Below are positions 24,674 through 34,244 of a stretch of 64,000 nt of DNA, in pieces. Positions within the stretch are counted from its first letter, which is position 1; every line of letters begins with the position of its first letter. The notes beneath the pieces are model-generated. The model saw nothing but the letters and a program-made list of their open reading frames with translations. It was not told where the DNA came from and made no database searches. The stretch comes from Amphibiibacter pelophylacis. GTDB lineage: Bacteria > Pseudomonadota > Gammaproteobacteria > Burkholderiales > Burkholderiaceae_C. The stretch covers positions 1 to 64,000 of the forward strand of contig NZ_JAWDIE010000004.1 of the NCBI RefSeq assembly GCF_037688875.1. The letters are read 5' to 3'. The translations under genes were made by a program, and so were the position numbers.

Positions 24674-26506
24674 TTACTTCTTGCCGGGCGGCAAATCCGT
24701 ACAAGACCCATGCGCCACCTCGGCCGCCATGCCGATGCTCTCGCCCAGCGTGGGGTGCGGGTGGATGGTTTTGCCGATGTCGATGGCGTCGGCGCCCATC
24801 TCGATGGCCAGGGCCACTTCGCCTATCATGTCGCCCGCGTGGGTGCCGACCATGCCGCCGCCCAGGATTTTGCCGTGGCCGTGGGCCTCGGGCGAATCAT
24901 CGAACAGAAGTTTGGTGAAACCCTCGTCACGGCCATTGGCGATGGCGCGGCCAGAGGCCGTCCAGGGGAACAGGCCCTTTTTGACCTTGATGCCCTGCGC
25001 CTTGGCCTGGTCTTCGGTCAGGCCCACCCAGGCCACTTCGGGGTCGGTGTAGGCCACGCTGGGGATCACGCGGGCGTTGAACGCGGCCGCAGCCAGTTCC
25101 TTGTTGCCCTGCAGCTCGCCCGCGATGACTTCCGCCGCCACATGCGCCTCGTGCACCGCCTTGTGCGCCAGCATGGGCTGGCCGACGATGTCGCCGATGG
25201 CGAAAATGTGCGGCACGTTGGTGCGCATCTGGATATCGACATTGATGAAGCCGCGATCCGTCACCGCCACACCGGCCTTGTCAGCGGCGATTTTTTTGCC
25301 ATTGGGCGTGCGACCCACGGCCTGCAGGACCAGGTCGTAAGTGCCCTCGGACTTCGTGCCGTCCAGGCCCTCGAACTGCACCTTGATGCCCTCGGGTGTC
25401 GCTTCGGCCCCGACCGTTTTGGTCTTGAGCATGATGTTGTCGAAGCGGCCCTTGTTCATCTTCTCCCAGACCTTGACCAGATCGCGGTCGGCGCCCTGCA
25501 TCAGGCCGTCCATCATCTCGACCACGTCCAGGCGCGCGCCCAGCGTGCTGTACACCGTGCCCATTTCCAGGCCGATGATGCCGCCGCCGACGATGAGCAT
25601 CTTCTTCGGGACTTCTTTCAGCGCCAGAGCGCCCGTGCTGTCCACCACGCGCGGGTCTTCGGGCATGAAGGGCAGACGGACCGCCTGCGATCCGGCCGCG
25701 ATGATGCAGCGCTTGAAGGCGACCACTTTCTTCGTGCCGGTTTTCTCCTGGCCACTGCCAGTGGTTTCCTCGACCTCGACGTGGTTGGCGCCGACAAAGT
25801 GACCGTAGCCGCGCACGGTGGTCACCTTGCGCATCTTGGCCATGGCCGCCAGGCCCCCGGTCAGCTTGCCGATGACCTTCTCTTTGTGGCCGCGCAGGGT
25901 GTCGATGTTGACTTTGGGCGCGCCAAATTCGACGCCCAGCGCCGCCATGTGGCTGACCTCGTCCATCACCGCCGCGACGTGCAGCAGCGCTTTCGAAGGA
26001 ATACAGCCCACGTTCAGGCAGACGCCACCCAGTGTGGCGTAACGCTCGACGATCACCACCTTCAGGCCCAGGTCGGCGGCGCGGAAGGCGGCCGAATAGC
26101 CGCCCGGTCCCGCGCCCAGAACCAGCAGATCGCATTCGATGTCGGCGCTGCCGCCAAAGGATGCGGCGGCGGGTGCCACGGCCGGCACTGCTGCAGGAGC
26201 AGCAGCGGGTGCAGCAGAAGCCGGCGCAGGGGCCGCAGCAGGGGCCGCAGCAGGAGCCACCGCAGCGCCAGCCGCTTCCAGCACCAGCAGCACCGAGCCT
26301 TCGCTGACTTTGTCGCCCAGCTTGACCTTGAGCTCTTTCACCACCCCGGCGTGGCTGGAGGGAATCTCCATCGACGCCTTGTCGGATTCCACCGTGACCA
26401 GCGACTGCTCGGCCTTGACCGTATCACCGGGCTGCACCAGCAGCTCGATCACGGCCACTTCGTCGAAATCGCCAATGTCGGGAACCTTGATGTCCATGAG
26501 TGCCAT
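24674..26506 (-). CDS. lpdA: Dihydrolipoamide dehydrogenase (E3) with N-terminal lipoyl domain
   Basis: A 610-residue protein. Residues 1-80 are a lipoyl domain with the modified lysine in ESDKASME (Lys43). An Ala/Pro-rich hinge of about 40 residues follows, then the flavoprotein core with the redox disulfide GGVCLNVGCIPSKALLH, an NAD-binding GGGIIGLEMG and the C-terminal HPHPTLGE active-site His-Glu. It reoxidises dihydrolipoamide of the pyruvate dehydrogenase complex using NAD. The fused lipoyl domain is known in betaproteobacterial PdhL. The ATG at 26506 has AAAGGA upstream; a TTG two codons earlier is an alternative. It is the last gene of aceE-aceF-lpdA, 13 bp after aceF. Confidence 0.96.
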   Translation of the reverse strand: MALMDIKVPDIGDFDEVAVIELLVQPGDTVKAEQSLVTVESDKASMEIPSSHAGVVKELKVKLGDKVSEGSVLLVLEAAGAAVAPAAAPAAAPAPASAAPAAAPAAVPAVAPAAASFGGSADIECDLLVLGAGPGGYSAAFRAADLGLKVVIVERYATLGGVCLNVGCIPSKALLHVAAVMDEVSHMAALGVEFGAPKVNIDTLRGHKEKVIGKLTGGLAAMAKMRKVTTVRGYGHFVGANHVEVEETTGSGQEKTGTKKVVAFKRCIIAAGSQAVRLPFMPEDPRVVDSTGALALKEVPKKMLIVGGGIIGLEMGTVYSTLGARLDVVEMMDGLMQGADRDLVKVWEKMNKGRFDNIMLKTKTVGAEATPEGIKVQFEGLDGTKSEGTYDLVLQAVGRTPNGKKIAADKAGVAVTDRGFINVDIQMRTNVPHIFAIGDIVGQPMLAHKAVHEAHVAAEVIAGELQGNKELAAAAFNARVIPSVAYTDPEVAWVGLTEDQAKAQGIKVKKGLFPWTASGRAIANGRDEGFTKLLFDDSPEAHGHGKILGGGMVGTHAGDMIGEVALAIEMGADAIDIGKTIHPHPTLGESIGMAAEVAHGSCTDLPPGKK

Positions 26507-26519
26507 ATTCAAAGTCCTT

Positions 26520-28193
26520 TTACAGCAGCACGCGACGGAAGTCGGCGAGGATCTGGCCCAGGTAGGCGTTGAAACGCGCCGCAGCGGCGCCGTCGATGAC
26601 GCGGTGATCCCAGGTCAGCGACAGCGGCAGCATCAGGCGCGGCACGAAGGCCTTGCCGTCCCACTTGGGTTCCATCTGGCTCTTGCAAACGCCCAGAATG
26701 GCCACTTCGGGCGCATTGATGATGGGCGTGAAGTAGCGCCCGCCGATGCCGCCCAGGCTGGAGATGGTGAAGCTCGCGCCCGACATGTCGGCCGGGCCCA
26801 GCTTGCCGTCGCGGGCCTTTTTGGCCAGTTCGGACATTTCCTGGCTGATCTGAAGCACGCCTTTTTTGTCGGCATCCTTGATCACCGGAACGACCAGGCC
26901 GTTCGGGGTGTCAGCGGCAAAACCGATGTGGAAGTACTGCTTGTAGACCAGGCTGTCGCCGTCCAGGCTGCTGTTGAATTCGGGGAATTTCTTCAGTGCC
27001 GCGACGCAGGCCTTGATCAGGAAAGCCAGCATGGTGACCTTGACGCCGGATTTCTCGTTGTCCTTGTTGGTGGACACGCGGAAAGCTTCCAGATCGGTGA
27101 TGTCGGCATCGTCGTGGTTGGTGACCGCCGGGATGATGATGGCGTTGCGCGACAGGTTGGCGCCGCTGATTTTCTTGATGCGGCCCAGCTCCTTGCGCTC
27201 GACGGGGCCGAATTTGGCGAAATCCACCTTGGGCCAGGGCAGCAGATCCAGCCCAACGCCCGAACCGCCGCCCGCAGGCGCTTTGGCCGCCTGGGCCTGC
27301 GTCTGGGCCGTACCCGCCATGACCGCGCGGGTGTAGCCCTGCACGTCTTCCAGCGTGATGCGGCCCTTGGCGCCGCTGCCCTTGACTTCGGCCAGCGGCA
27401 CGCCCAGTTCGCGGGCGAACTTGCGCACCGAGGGGCTGGCGTGCGGCAGGCCCAGCGCCGGGGTGGCCATGGGGTTGTGCGCCGGGGCGGCGGCTGGTGC
27501 GGCGACTGGTGCGGCCGAGGCAGCCGGAGCTGCTGCGGCCTGGACCGGAGCGGGAGCAGCGGCTGCCGGAGCTGATGCCGCTGCCGGGGCTGCAGCCGGT
27601 GCCGCTGCACCCGCCGCGCCATCCAGCACCAGAATCAGATCGCCAATGTTGACCTTGTCCCCCAACGCGACCTTGATTTCGCGCACCACGCCCGCGTGGC
27701 TGGAGGGAATCTCCATCGAAGCCTTGTCGGATTCGACGGTGATCAGGCTCTGCTCGGCGGCGACGGTGTCGCCGACCTTGACCAGCAGCTCGATCACGGC
27801 GACGTCCTTGAAATCGCCGATGTCGGGCACGCTGACCTGCACCGGGCCGCTGGCTGCGGCAGGCGCAGCTGCGGCCGGGGCTGGTGCAGGCGCCGCTGCC
27901 GGAGCGGCGGCGGCGGGCGCAGAGGCCGCTGCCGCAGCAGGAGCTTCGGCTGCGCCTGCGGCGTCCAGCACCAGAACCACGCTGCCCTCGCGGACTTTGT
28001 CGCCCAGAGCGATTTTCAGCTCCTTGACGGTGCCTGCGTGGCTGGAGGGAATCTCCATCGACGCCTTGTCGCTCTCGACGGTGATCAGGCTCTGCTCGGC
28101 CTTGACGGTATCACCCGCCTTGACCAGCAGCTCGATGACCGCCACTTCGTCGAAATCCCCGATATCGGGAACCTTCACTTCTATCAGTGCCAT
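26520..28193 (-). CDS. aceF: Pyruvate dehydrogenase E2, dihydrolipoyllysine acetyltransferase
   Basis: A 557-residue E2 with two N-terminal lipoyl domains (lysines in two ESDKASMEIPSSHAG copies, the first at Lys43), joined by long Ala/Pro hinges. A peripheral subunit-binding domain follows (SPSVRKFARELGVPLAEVKGSG), then the acetyltransferase core with DHRVIDGAAAARF near the C-terminus. It transfers acetyl groups to CoA and forms the structural core of the complex. GGAGACGACAGC precedes the ATG at 28193. It starts 16 bp after aceE. Confidence 0.97.
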   Translation of the reverse strand: MALIEVKVPDIGDFDEVAVIELLVKAGDTVKAEQSLITVESDKASMEIPSSHAGTVKELKIALGDKVREGSVVLVLDAAGAAEAPAAAAASAPAAAAPAAAPAPAPAAAAPAAASGPVQVSVPDIGDFKDVAVIELLVKVGDTVAAEQSLITVESDKASMEIPSSHAGVVREIKVALGDKVNIGDLILVLDGAAGAAAPAAAPAAASAPAAAAPAPVQAAAAPAASAAPVAAPAAAPAHNPMATPALGLPHASPSVRKFARELGVPLAEVKGSGAKGRITLEDVQGYTRAVMAGTAQTQAQAAKAPAGGGSGVGLDLLPWPKVDFAKFGPVERKELGRIKKISGANLSRNAIIIPAVTNHDDADITDLEAFRVSTNKDNEKSGVKVTMLAFLIKACVAALKKFPEFNSSLDGDSLVYKQYFHIGFAADTPNGLVVPVIKDADKKGVLQISQEMSELAKKARDGKLGPADMSGASFTISSLGGIGGRYFTPIINAPEVAILGVCKSQMEPKWDGKAFVPRLMLPLSLTWDHRVIDGAAAARFNAYLGQILADFRRVLL

Positions 28194-28209
28194 GCTGTCG
28201 TCTCCGTGA

Positions 28210-30927
28210 TCAGGCGTAGAGGGGGTTGACCTTGTCGGCCTGGATGCCGTACTTCGTGATGGCGTCGGCCACCGTCTGCAGAGGGATCTGGCCTTCATCG
28301 GCCAGCGCTTTCAGGGCGGCAACGACCACGTAATGGCGGTTGATCTCGAAATGCTCGCGCAGGCGCCAGCGGAAATCGCTGCGGCCAAAGCCGTCGGTGC
28401 CCAGCACCGTGTAGCTGCGGCCTTTGGGGATGAAAGCGCGAATCTGCTCGGCGTAGTTCTTCATGTAGTCGGTGGACGCCACGACCGGACCGGCGTGTCC
28501 GCCCAGCTGCTGGGCCACGAAGGACTGGCGCTGCGCCTCGGTCGGGTGCAGCAGGTTCCAGCGCGCCACGTCCTGGCCGTCGCGGGCCAGTTCGTTGAAG
28601 CTGGGGCAGCTCCACACGTCGGCCTGAACGCCCCAGTCACTGGCCAGCAGCTCCTGGGCGGCAAGGCTCTCGCGCAGGATGGTGCCGCTGCCCAGCAGCT
28701 GGACGCGCTTCTCGCCAGCACCGGATGTGCCATTCAGGGACTCGCCTGGCTTGCACAGGTACATGCCCTTGATGATCTGCTCTTCGGTGCCGGGCGTGAG
28801 GCCGGGCATGGCGTAGTTCTCGTTGAGCAGCGTCAGGTAGTAGTAGACGTTGTCCTGCTTCTCGACCATGCGCTTGAGGCCGTGGTGCAGGATCACGCCG
28901 ACTTCGTGCGCGAAGGTGGGGTCGTAGCTGACGCAGTTGGGGATGGTCCCGGCCAGGATGTGGCTGTGGCCGTCCTCGTGCTGCAGGCCTTCGCCGTTGA
29001 GCGTGGTGCGCCCCGACGTGCCGCCCAGCAGGAAGCCGCGCGCCTGCATGTCGCCCGCCGCCCAGGCCATGTCGCCAATGCGCTGGAAGCCGAACATTGA
29101 GTAATACACGTAGAACGGGATCATGATCCGGTTGCTCGTGCTGTAGCTGGTGGCCGCAGCGATCCAGCTGGCCATGCCGCCCGCCTCGTTGATGCCTTCC
29201 TGCAGGATCTGCCCGGCCTTGTCTTCCTTGTAATACATGACCTGGTCTTTATCGACCGGCGTGTAAAGCTGACCCTTGGGGTTGTAGATGCCGATCTGGC
29301 GGAACAGGCCTTCCATGCCGAAGGTGCGGGCTTCATCGACCAGAATGGGCACGACACGCGGACCGAGATCCTTGTCGCGCAGCAGCTGCGTCAGGAAGCG
29401 CACATAGGCCTGCGTGGTGGAGATTTCGCGGCCTTCGGCCGTCGGCTCCAGCACCGCCTTGAAAGTCTCCAGCGGCGGGATGGTGAAGCTCTCGTCGGCG
29501 CGGGCGCGGCGCTTGGGCAGATAGCCGCCCAGGGCCTGACGGCGCTCGTGCAGGTAACGCATCTCGGGCGTGTCGTCGGCCGGCTTGTAGTACGGCAGCT
29601 TGGGCAGTTCGCTGTCCGGAATCGGGATGGCGAAGCGGTCGCGGATGTACTTGATGTCGTCGTCCGACAGCTTTTTGGTCTGGTGGACGGTGTTCTTGCC
29701 CTCGCCCGCCTTGCCCATGCCGTAACCCTTGACGGTCTTGACCAGCAGCACCGTGGGCTGGCCCGTGGCGTTGTTGTGCGCGGCGTGGAAAGCGGCGTAG
29801 ACCTTCTCGGGCTGGTGACCGCCCCGGCGCAGTTCGAAAATCTCTTCGTCGCTCATGTGCTCGACGAGTTTGGCCGTCTCGGGGTACTTGCCAAAGAAGT
29901 GCTTGCGCACGAAGGCGCCATCGTTGGCCTTCATGGCCTGGTAGTCGCCGTCCAGCGTCTCCATCATCAACTGGCGCAGCTTGCCGCTGGTGTCGCGGGC
30001 CAGCAGTTCGTCCCAGCCCTTGCCCCAGATCAGCTTGATCACGTTCCAGCCCGAGCCGCGGAATTCGCTCTCGAGTTCCTGGATGATCTTGCCGTTGCCG
30101 CGCACCGGGCCGTCCAGGCGCTGCAGGTTGCAGTTGACGACGAAGACCAGGTTGTCCAGCCCTTCGCGGGCGGCCAGACCGATGGCGCCCAGCGATTCGG
30201 GCTCGTCCATTTCGCCGTCGCCCATGAAGGCCCAGACCTTGCGGTTGGCGGTGTCAGCGATGCTGCGCGCGCCCAGGTATTTCAGGAAGCGCGCCTGATA
30301 GATCGCCATCAAAGGGCCCAGGCCCATGCTGACGGTGGGGAACTGCCAGAACTCGGGCATCAGCTTGGGGTGCGGGTAGCTGGACAGGCCTTTGCCCTGG
30401 ACTTCCTGGCGGAAGTTGTCCAGCTGGTCCTCGTTCAGGCGGCCTTCCAGGTAGGCGCGGGCGTAAATGCCCGGCGCGCTGTGGCCCTGGATGAAGAGGC
30501 AGTCGCCGCCATGGCCTTCGCTCTCGGCGTGCCAGAAGTGGTTGAAGCCTGCGCCCAGCATGGAGGCCAGCGACGCGAAGCTGCCGATGTGGCCGCCCAG
30601 GTCACCGCCGTCTTCGGGGTTAAGCCGGTTGGCGCGCACGACCATGGCCATGGCGTTCCAGCGCATGTAAGCGCGCAGGCGCTTTTCAATGGCGATGTTG
30701 CCGGGGCAGCGGACTTCTTTTGACGCCTCGATGGTGTTCACATAGCCGGTGTTGGCCGAGAAAGGCTGGTCGATGCTGTGCTGCCGTGCTTCTTCAAGCA
30801 GCTGCTCCAGCAGGAAGTGGGCGCGCTCGGCGCCTTCCTGACCAATGACGGCGCGCAGGGCGTCCAGCCATTCGCGGGTTTCCTGCTGATCACTGTCCGC
30901 CTGCGCGGGCTGATTCACTTCTGACAT
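28210..30927 (-). CDS. aceE: Pyruvate dehydrogenase E1 (homodimeric type)
   Basis: A 905-residue, single-chain E1 like that of E. coli. The thiamine diphosphate motif is GDGEMDEPES..NCNLQRLDGPVRGN, and EGLQHEDGHSH in the second half is a typical E1 block. It decarboxylates pyruvate and reductively acetylates the lipoyl groups of AceF. The ATG at 30927 has GGAG upstream; a TTG two codons earlier is also possible. It leads the operon aceE-aceF-lpdA. A reverse-strand terminator-like hairpin lies 85 bp upstream of the start. Confidence 0.97.
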   Translation of the reverse strand: MSEVNQPAQADSDQQETREWLDALRAVIGQEGAERAHFLLEQLLEEARQHSIDQPFSANTGYVNTIEASKEVRCPGNIAIEKRLRAYMRWNAMAMVVRANRLNPEDGGDLGGHIGSFASLASMLGAGFNHFWHAESEGHGGDCLFIQGHSAPGIYARAYLEGRLNEDQLDNFRQEVQGKGLSSYPHPKLMPEFWQFPTVSMGLGPLMAIYQARFLKYLGARSIADTANRKVWAFMGDGEMDEPESLGAIGLAAREGLDNLVFVVNCNLQRLDGPVRGNGKIIQELESEFRGSGWNVIKLIWGKGWDELLARDTSGKLRQLMMETLDGDYQAMKANDGAFVRKHFFGKYPETAKLVEHMSDEEIFELRRGGHQPEKVYAAFHAAHNNATGQPTVLLVKTVKGYGMGKAGEGKNTVHQTKKLSDDDIKYIRDRFAIPIPDSELPKLPYYKPADDTPEMRYLHERRQALGGYLPKRRARADESFTIPPLETFKAVLEPTAEGREISTTQAYVRFLTQLLRDKDLGPRVVPILVDEARTFGMEGLFRQIGIYNPKGQLYTPVDKDQVMYYKEDKAGQILQEGINEAGGMASWIAAATSYSTSNRIMIPFYVYYSMFGFQRIGDMAWAAGDMQARGFLLGGTSGRTTLNGEGLQHEDGHSHILAGTIPNCVSYDPTFAHEVGVILHHGLKRMVEKQDNVYYYLTLLNENYAMPGLTPGTEEQIIKGMYLCKPGESLNGTSGAGEKRVQLLGSGTILRESLAAQELLASDWGVQADVWSCPSFNELARDGQDVARWNLLHPTEAQRQSFVAQQLGGHAGPVVASTDYMKNYAEQIRAFIPKGRSYTVLGTDGFGRSDFRWRLREHFEINRHYVVVAALKALADEGQIPLQTVADAITKYGIQADKVNPLYA

Positions 30928-31011
30928 ATTCAAGCTCCAGTCTGTTGCATGTCGCCCAGCCCGCCGGTTCTCTGTGTGGGGTCCGGCCGTCAGGTCCTGT
31001 CAGTTTGTCAC

Positions 31012-31033
31012 AAAAAAAATGCCTCTTCGAGGC
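31012..31033 (-). terminator. Intrinsic terminator in the aceE upstream region
   Basis: On the reverse strand a perfect GCCTC-GAA-GAGGC hairpin (31033-31021) is followed by A and eight T's. It points toward aceE, 85 bp before its start. The only gene upstream on this strand is a divergent kinase, so it either attenuates the pdh transcript or ends a short RNA made in the intergenic region. Confidence 0.72.
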
Positions 31034-31145
31034 GTGCCTGTGCGGGCTAACCCGGTCTTGACGGGCGCTCCTGTCTGCACAACGGTCATGATAGCGCAAT
31101 CATCTTTGCACTCTGGCTGCTGCGCGGACAGTCCAGGGATAACAC

Positions 31146-34100
31146 GTGTCTGCGCGGTCGGCTGACTTACACTTGCGCGCTGTGAGCCCTTCCTCCCTGC
31201 CCCCTGCACCACCCGCCACCTCGCGGCATTTCTGGCGCCGCCTGCCTGGCGTACTGCTGGTGCAGCGCGCCACCCGCCGCTGGTGGCGCCGCCTGTCGCC
31301 CGCCCGCCAGGACCGCATGGCCGCGCTGGTGCCCATGGGCGCCATGCTGATCCTGGCGCTGCTCATGCTGGGCGCCTTCTGGTCGATCAACAGCAGCGAG
31401 CGCCAGCGCCTGCAGGACAACCTCAGCCGAGATGCGGCGCTGGCGCGCCAGATCATGAACGAGCGCCTCGAGGTCGACCTGACCCGCCTGGCTGCGCTGA
31501 CCCAGTCGCTGCAGCAAGAGGGCTGGAGCGCCCAGAGCTTCTCGGTGGCGGCCATCCGCGCGCTGGCGTCGCGCTACGAGATCGTGCAGATCAGCTGGAT
31601 CGACGGCCGGGGCCGCCTGCGGGCCATCGAGGTCAATTCGCCCTTTCTGGAGCTGATGCCGCGCGGCCTGCCCGGGCTGCCCGATCCGGCCGGCCCACCG
31701 CGCCCTCCGCAGGACGAAGCCGCCCTGCTGCGCGAGCTGGAAAGCTACCTGCCCGGCACGCTGTACGGCCGTCTGCGCGGCACCGACAAGGCCGAGCCCA
31801 CGCCGCCCGCCGAGTTCATCCAGTGGGCGCTGAAAAACCCGGACCGCTACGCCCCGCCCTTCGTCAACATGCGCGGCGAGACCGTGCTGCAGCGCATCAT
31901 CAGCCTGGACGCGCCCGGCCGACCGGTCGCCCATGGCGTGCTGGTGGTCGATTTCGGCCTGGACACGCTGTTGCGCCAGGCCAGCAGCGAAATGCCGGGC
32001 CAGCCGCACCTGAACCTGCACGTGGGCAGCGCCAGCCCGGCGGCGGCCAGCGGGGACCTGATCCAGTCTCTGCTCATGCCCGGGCAGCAGACCTATGTGC
32101 CCTGGTCGCCGCCCGGGCTGGATCAGCCCCTGCACCTGCAGGTCAGCCTGCAGGACCAGCGCCAGCAGCTGCTGCCGCGCCTGCTGCTGTGGGTGGTGGT
32201 GGGCCTGTCGCTGCTGATTGCCGGGCTGCTGCTGGCCAGCTGGCGCCACCTGCGCCACCGCGCGCGCCTGCAGCAGGAGTGGCAGCAGGAGAGCAATTTC
32301 CGCCGCGCCATGGAAAACTCGATGCTGACGGGCATGCGCGCCATGGACATCAACGGCACCATCACTTACGTCAACCCGGCCTTTTGCGCAATGACGGGTT
32401 ATTCCGAGGGCGAACTGCTGGGCTGCCGCCCGCCCTACCCGCACTGGCCGCCCGACCGCGTCGAGGAAAACAGCCGCCTGCTCGAGCTGGAGCTGCAGGG
32501 CCGCAGCCCCGCCGGGGGCCTGGAAGTGAAGGTGCAGCGCCGCGACGGCACGCTGTTTGACGCGCGCATGTACGTCTCGCCCCTGATCGACGCCCACGGC
32601 GTGCAGAGCGGCTGGATGACGTCCATGACCAACATCACCGAATCCAAGCGCGTGCGCGACCAGCTGGCGCAGGCGCACGAGCGCTTCACCACCGTGCTCG
32701 AAGGGCTGGATGCCGCCGTGTCGGTGGTCAGCCTGCAGACGCAGGAGCTGCTCTTTGCCAACCGCAGCTACCGCCTGTGGTTCGGCGCCGACGCGCACGG
32801 CCACACCCTGCTGACGCCGGGCCACGCCGCGCTGCAGCCGCGTCCGGCCAGCCCGTCGGCGGGCAGCGCGGACAGCCTGTTTGGCCACCTGGACAGCGTG
32901 GTGCCCGAAGTGTCCGAATCGGCCAGCCCGGACGGCGATACGCCCGGGCGCGGCGATACCGGCCAGCGCGGCGGTGACAGCGGGCCGGGCGACGAGGGCG
33001 ATGTCACCTTCAGCGTTGCCGCAGCCAGCGCGCCGCCCGCCGCGCAGTGGCTGACCGAGCCGCCCGGCGACAACCCCGGCGCCCCGGCCGTGATGCCGGG
33101 CGAAACCGGCAGTGCCCAGTCGCCCCTGACCCTGCCGGGCGACACCGAGGAAGATCCGCTGGCCGGCATTTCGGCGCTCAAGCTCACCGAGGCCGAGGCC
33201 CACCCCCAGGAAATCTACGTGCCCGGCATGAATATGTGGTTTGACGTGCGCTGGCGCTACCTGCGCTGGACCGACGGCCGCCTGGCGCACATGCTGATCG
33301 CTACCGATGTCAGCGCCCGGCGCCGCGCCGAGGAGCAGACGCAGCTGCAGCTGGAAAAATCGCAGGTCACCAACCGCCTGATCACCATGGGCGAGATGGC
33401 GTCCAGCGTCGCGCACGAGCTCAACCAGCCGCTGACCGCCATCAGCAATTACTGCAGCGGCATGGTCTCGCGCCTGCAGTCGGGCAGCATCGATGAGGAA
33501 GGTCTGGTGGCTGCGCTGCGTAAAACCGCGCACCAGGCCGAGCGCGCCGGGCAGGTCATCCACCGCATCCGCGCCTTCGTGAAGCGCAGCGAGCCGCAGC
33601 GCCAGTGGGTGGCGCCGCAGGACATCATCAGCGAGATCCTCGATCTGGCGCAGATCGAGCTGCGCAAGCGCCAGGTGCAGCTGCGCCTTTATGTGGCACA
33701 GCACCTGCCGCGCCTGCACGTCGATCCCATCCTGATCCAGCAGGTGCTGCTCAACCTGGTCAAGAACGCCGCCGAGGCCGTCGATGGCGCCGCGATGCCC
33801 GTGAACCGCCGCGACATCGAACTCAGCGTGCTGCCGCGTCACAGCGCGGGTCGCGGCGGCGAGATCGAATTTGCCGTGACGGACCACGGCCCCGGCCTGC
33901 CCGAAGAGGTCGAGCACCGCCTGTTCGAGGCCTTTTTCTCGACCAAGCAGGAGGGCCTGGGCATCGGCCTGGCGCTGTGCCGGTCCATCATCGAATCGCA
34001 TCAGGGGACGATGACGGCGCGCAATGTACGCTCGGGCGCGGGCGGGCAGAGCGGGCCGGTGCGCGGCTGCAGCATCCGCTTCACGCTGCCGGTGCTCAGC

Positions 34101-34154
34101 CCGCAGCAGGGCGAGAACAGCCAGGACATACCCGCATCTTCGGGGAAATCCTGA
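31146..34154 (+). CDS. Large membrane PAS sensor histidine kinase (FixL/DctB-like core)
   Basis: A 1002-residue kinase. It has a basic N-terminus, a membrane helix at about 60-82, a periplasmic sensor region of about 260 residues and a second helix near 345-365. A PAS domain follows (AMDINGTITYVNPAFCAMTGY), then a second PAS-like domain. That second domain is split by an acidic, Gly/Pro/Ser-rich low-complexity insert of about 120 residues (roughly 570-680). The kinase core has GEMASSVAHELNQPLTAISNY (His about 757) and NLVKNAAEA, GPGLPE and GLGIGLALC boxes, the class paired with FixJ-type regulators. The start is GTG at 31146 with AGGGA upstream; GTG 31182 is an alternative. The input signal is unknown. 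Confidence 0.88.
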   Translation: MSARSADLHLRAVSPSSLPPAPPATSRHFWRRLPGVLLVQRATRRWWRRLSPARQDRMAALVPMGAMLILALLMLGAFWSINSSERQRLQDNLSRDAALARQIMNERLEVDLTRLAALTQSLQQEGWSAQSFSVAAIRALASRYEIVQISWIDGRGRLRAIEVNSPFLELMPRGLPGLPDPAGPPRPPQDEAALLRELESYLPGTLYGRLRGTDKAEPTPPAEFIQWALKNPDRYAPPFVNMRGETVLQRIISLDAPGRPVAHGVLVVDFGLDTLLRQASSEMPGQPHLNLHVGSASPAAASGDLIQSLLMPGQQTYVPWSPPGLDQPLHLQVSLQDQRQQLLPRLLLWVVVGLSLLIAGLLLASWRHLRHRARLQQEWQQESNFRRAMENSMLTGMRAMDINGTITYVNPAFCAMTGYSEGELLGCRPPYPHWPPDRVEENSRLLELELQGRSPAGGLEVKVQRRDGTLFDARMYVSPLIDAHGVQSGWMTSMTNITESKRVRDQLAQAHERFTTVLEGLDAAVSVVSLQTQELLFANRSYRLWFGADAHGHTLLTPGHAALQPRPASPSAGSADSLFGHLDSVVPEVSESASPDGDTPGRGDTGQRGGDSGPGDEGDVTFSVAAASAPPAAQWLTEPPGDNPGAPAVMPGETGSAQSPLTLPGDTEEDPLAGISALKLTEAEAHPQEIYVPGMNMWFDVRWRYLRWTDGRLAHMLIATDVSARRRAEEQTQLQLEKSQVTNRLITMGEMASSVAHELNQPLTAISNYCSGMVSRLQSGSIDEEGLVAALRKTAHQAERAGQVIHRIRAFVKRSEPQRQWVAPQDIISEILDLAQIELRKRQVQLRLYVAQHLPRLHVDPILIQQVLLNLVKNAAEAVDGAAMPVNRRDIELSVLPRHSAGRGGEIEFAVTDHGPGLPEEVEHRLFEAFFSTKQEGLGIGLALCRSIIESHQGTMTARNVRSGAGGQSGPVRGCSIRFTLPVLSPQQGENSQDIPASSGKS

Positions 34155-34244
34155 TACCCTGCCCAAGACTTGTATGATGCGCGGTATATCCCGAAGTGCG
34201 CGCCCCCGCCGCCCGCATGGCCTATTCAGCAGTCGAGGACCGAG

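Noticed and set aside
24674..28193. Three near-identical lipoyl domains in aceF and lpdA considered as recent duplication or assembly error.
   Set aside because: Two lipoyl domains in E2 and one fused to E3 are a known arrangement in betaproteobacteria, and the copies differ at many codons.
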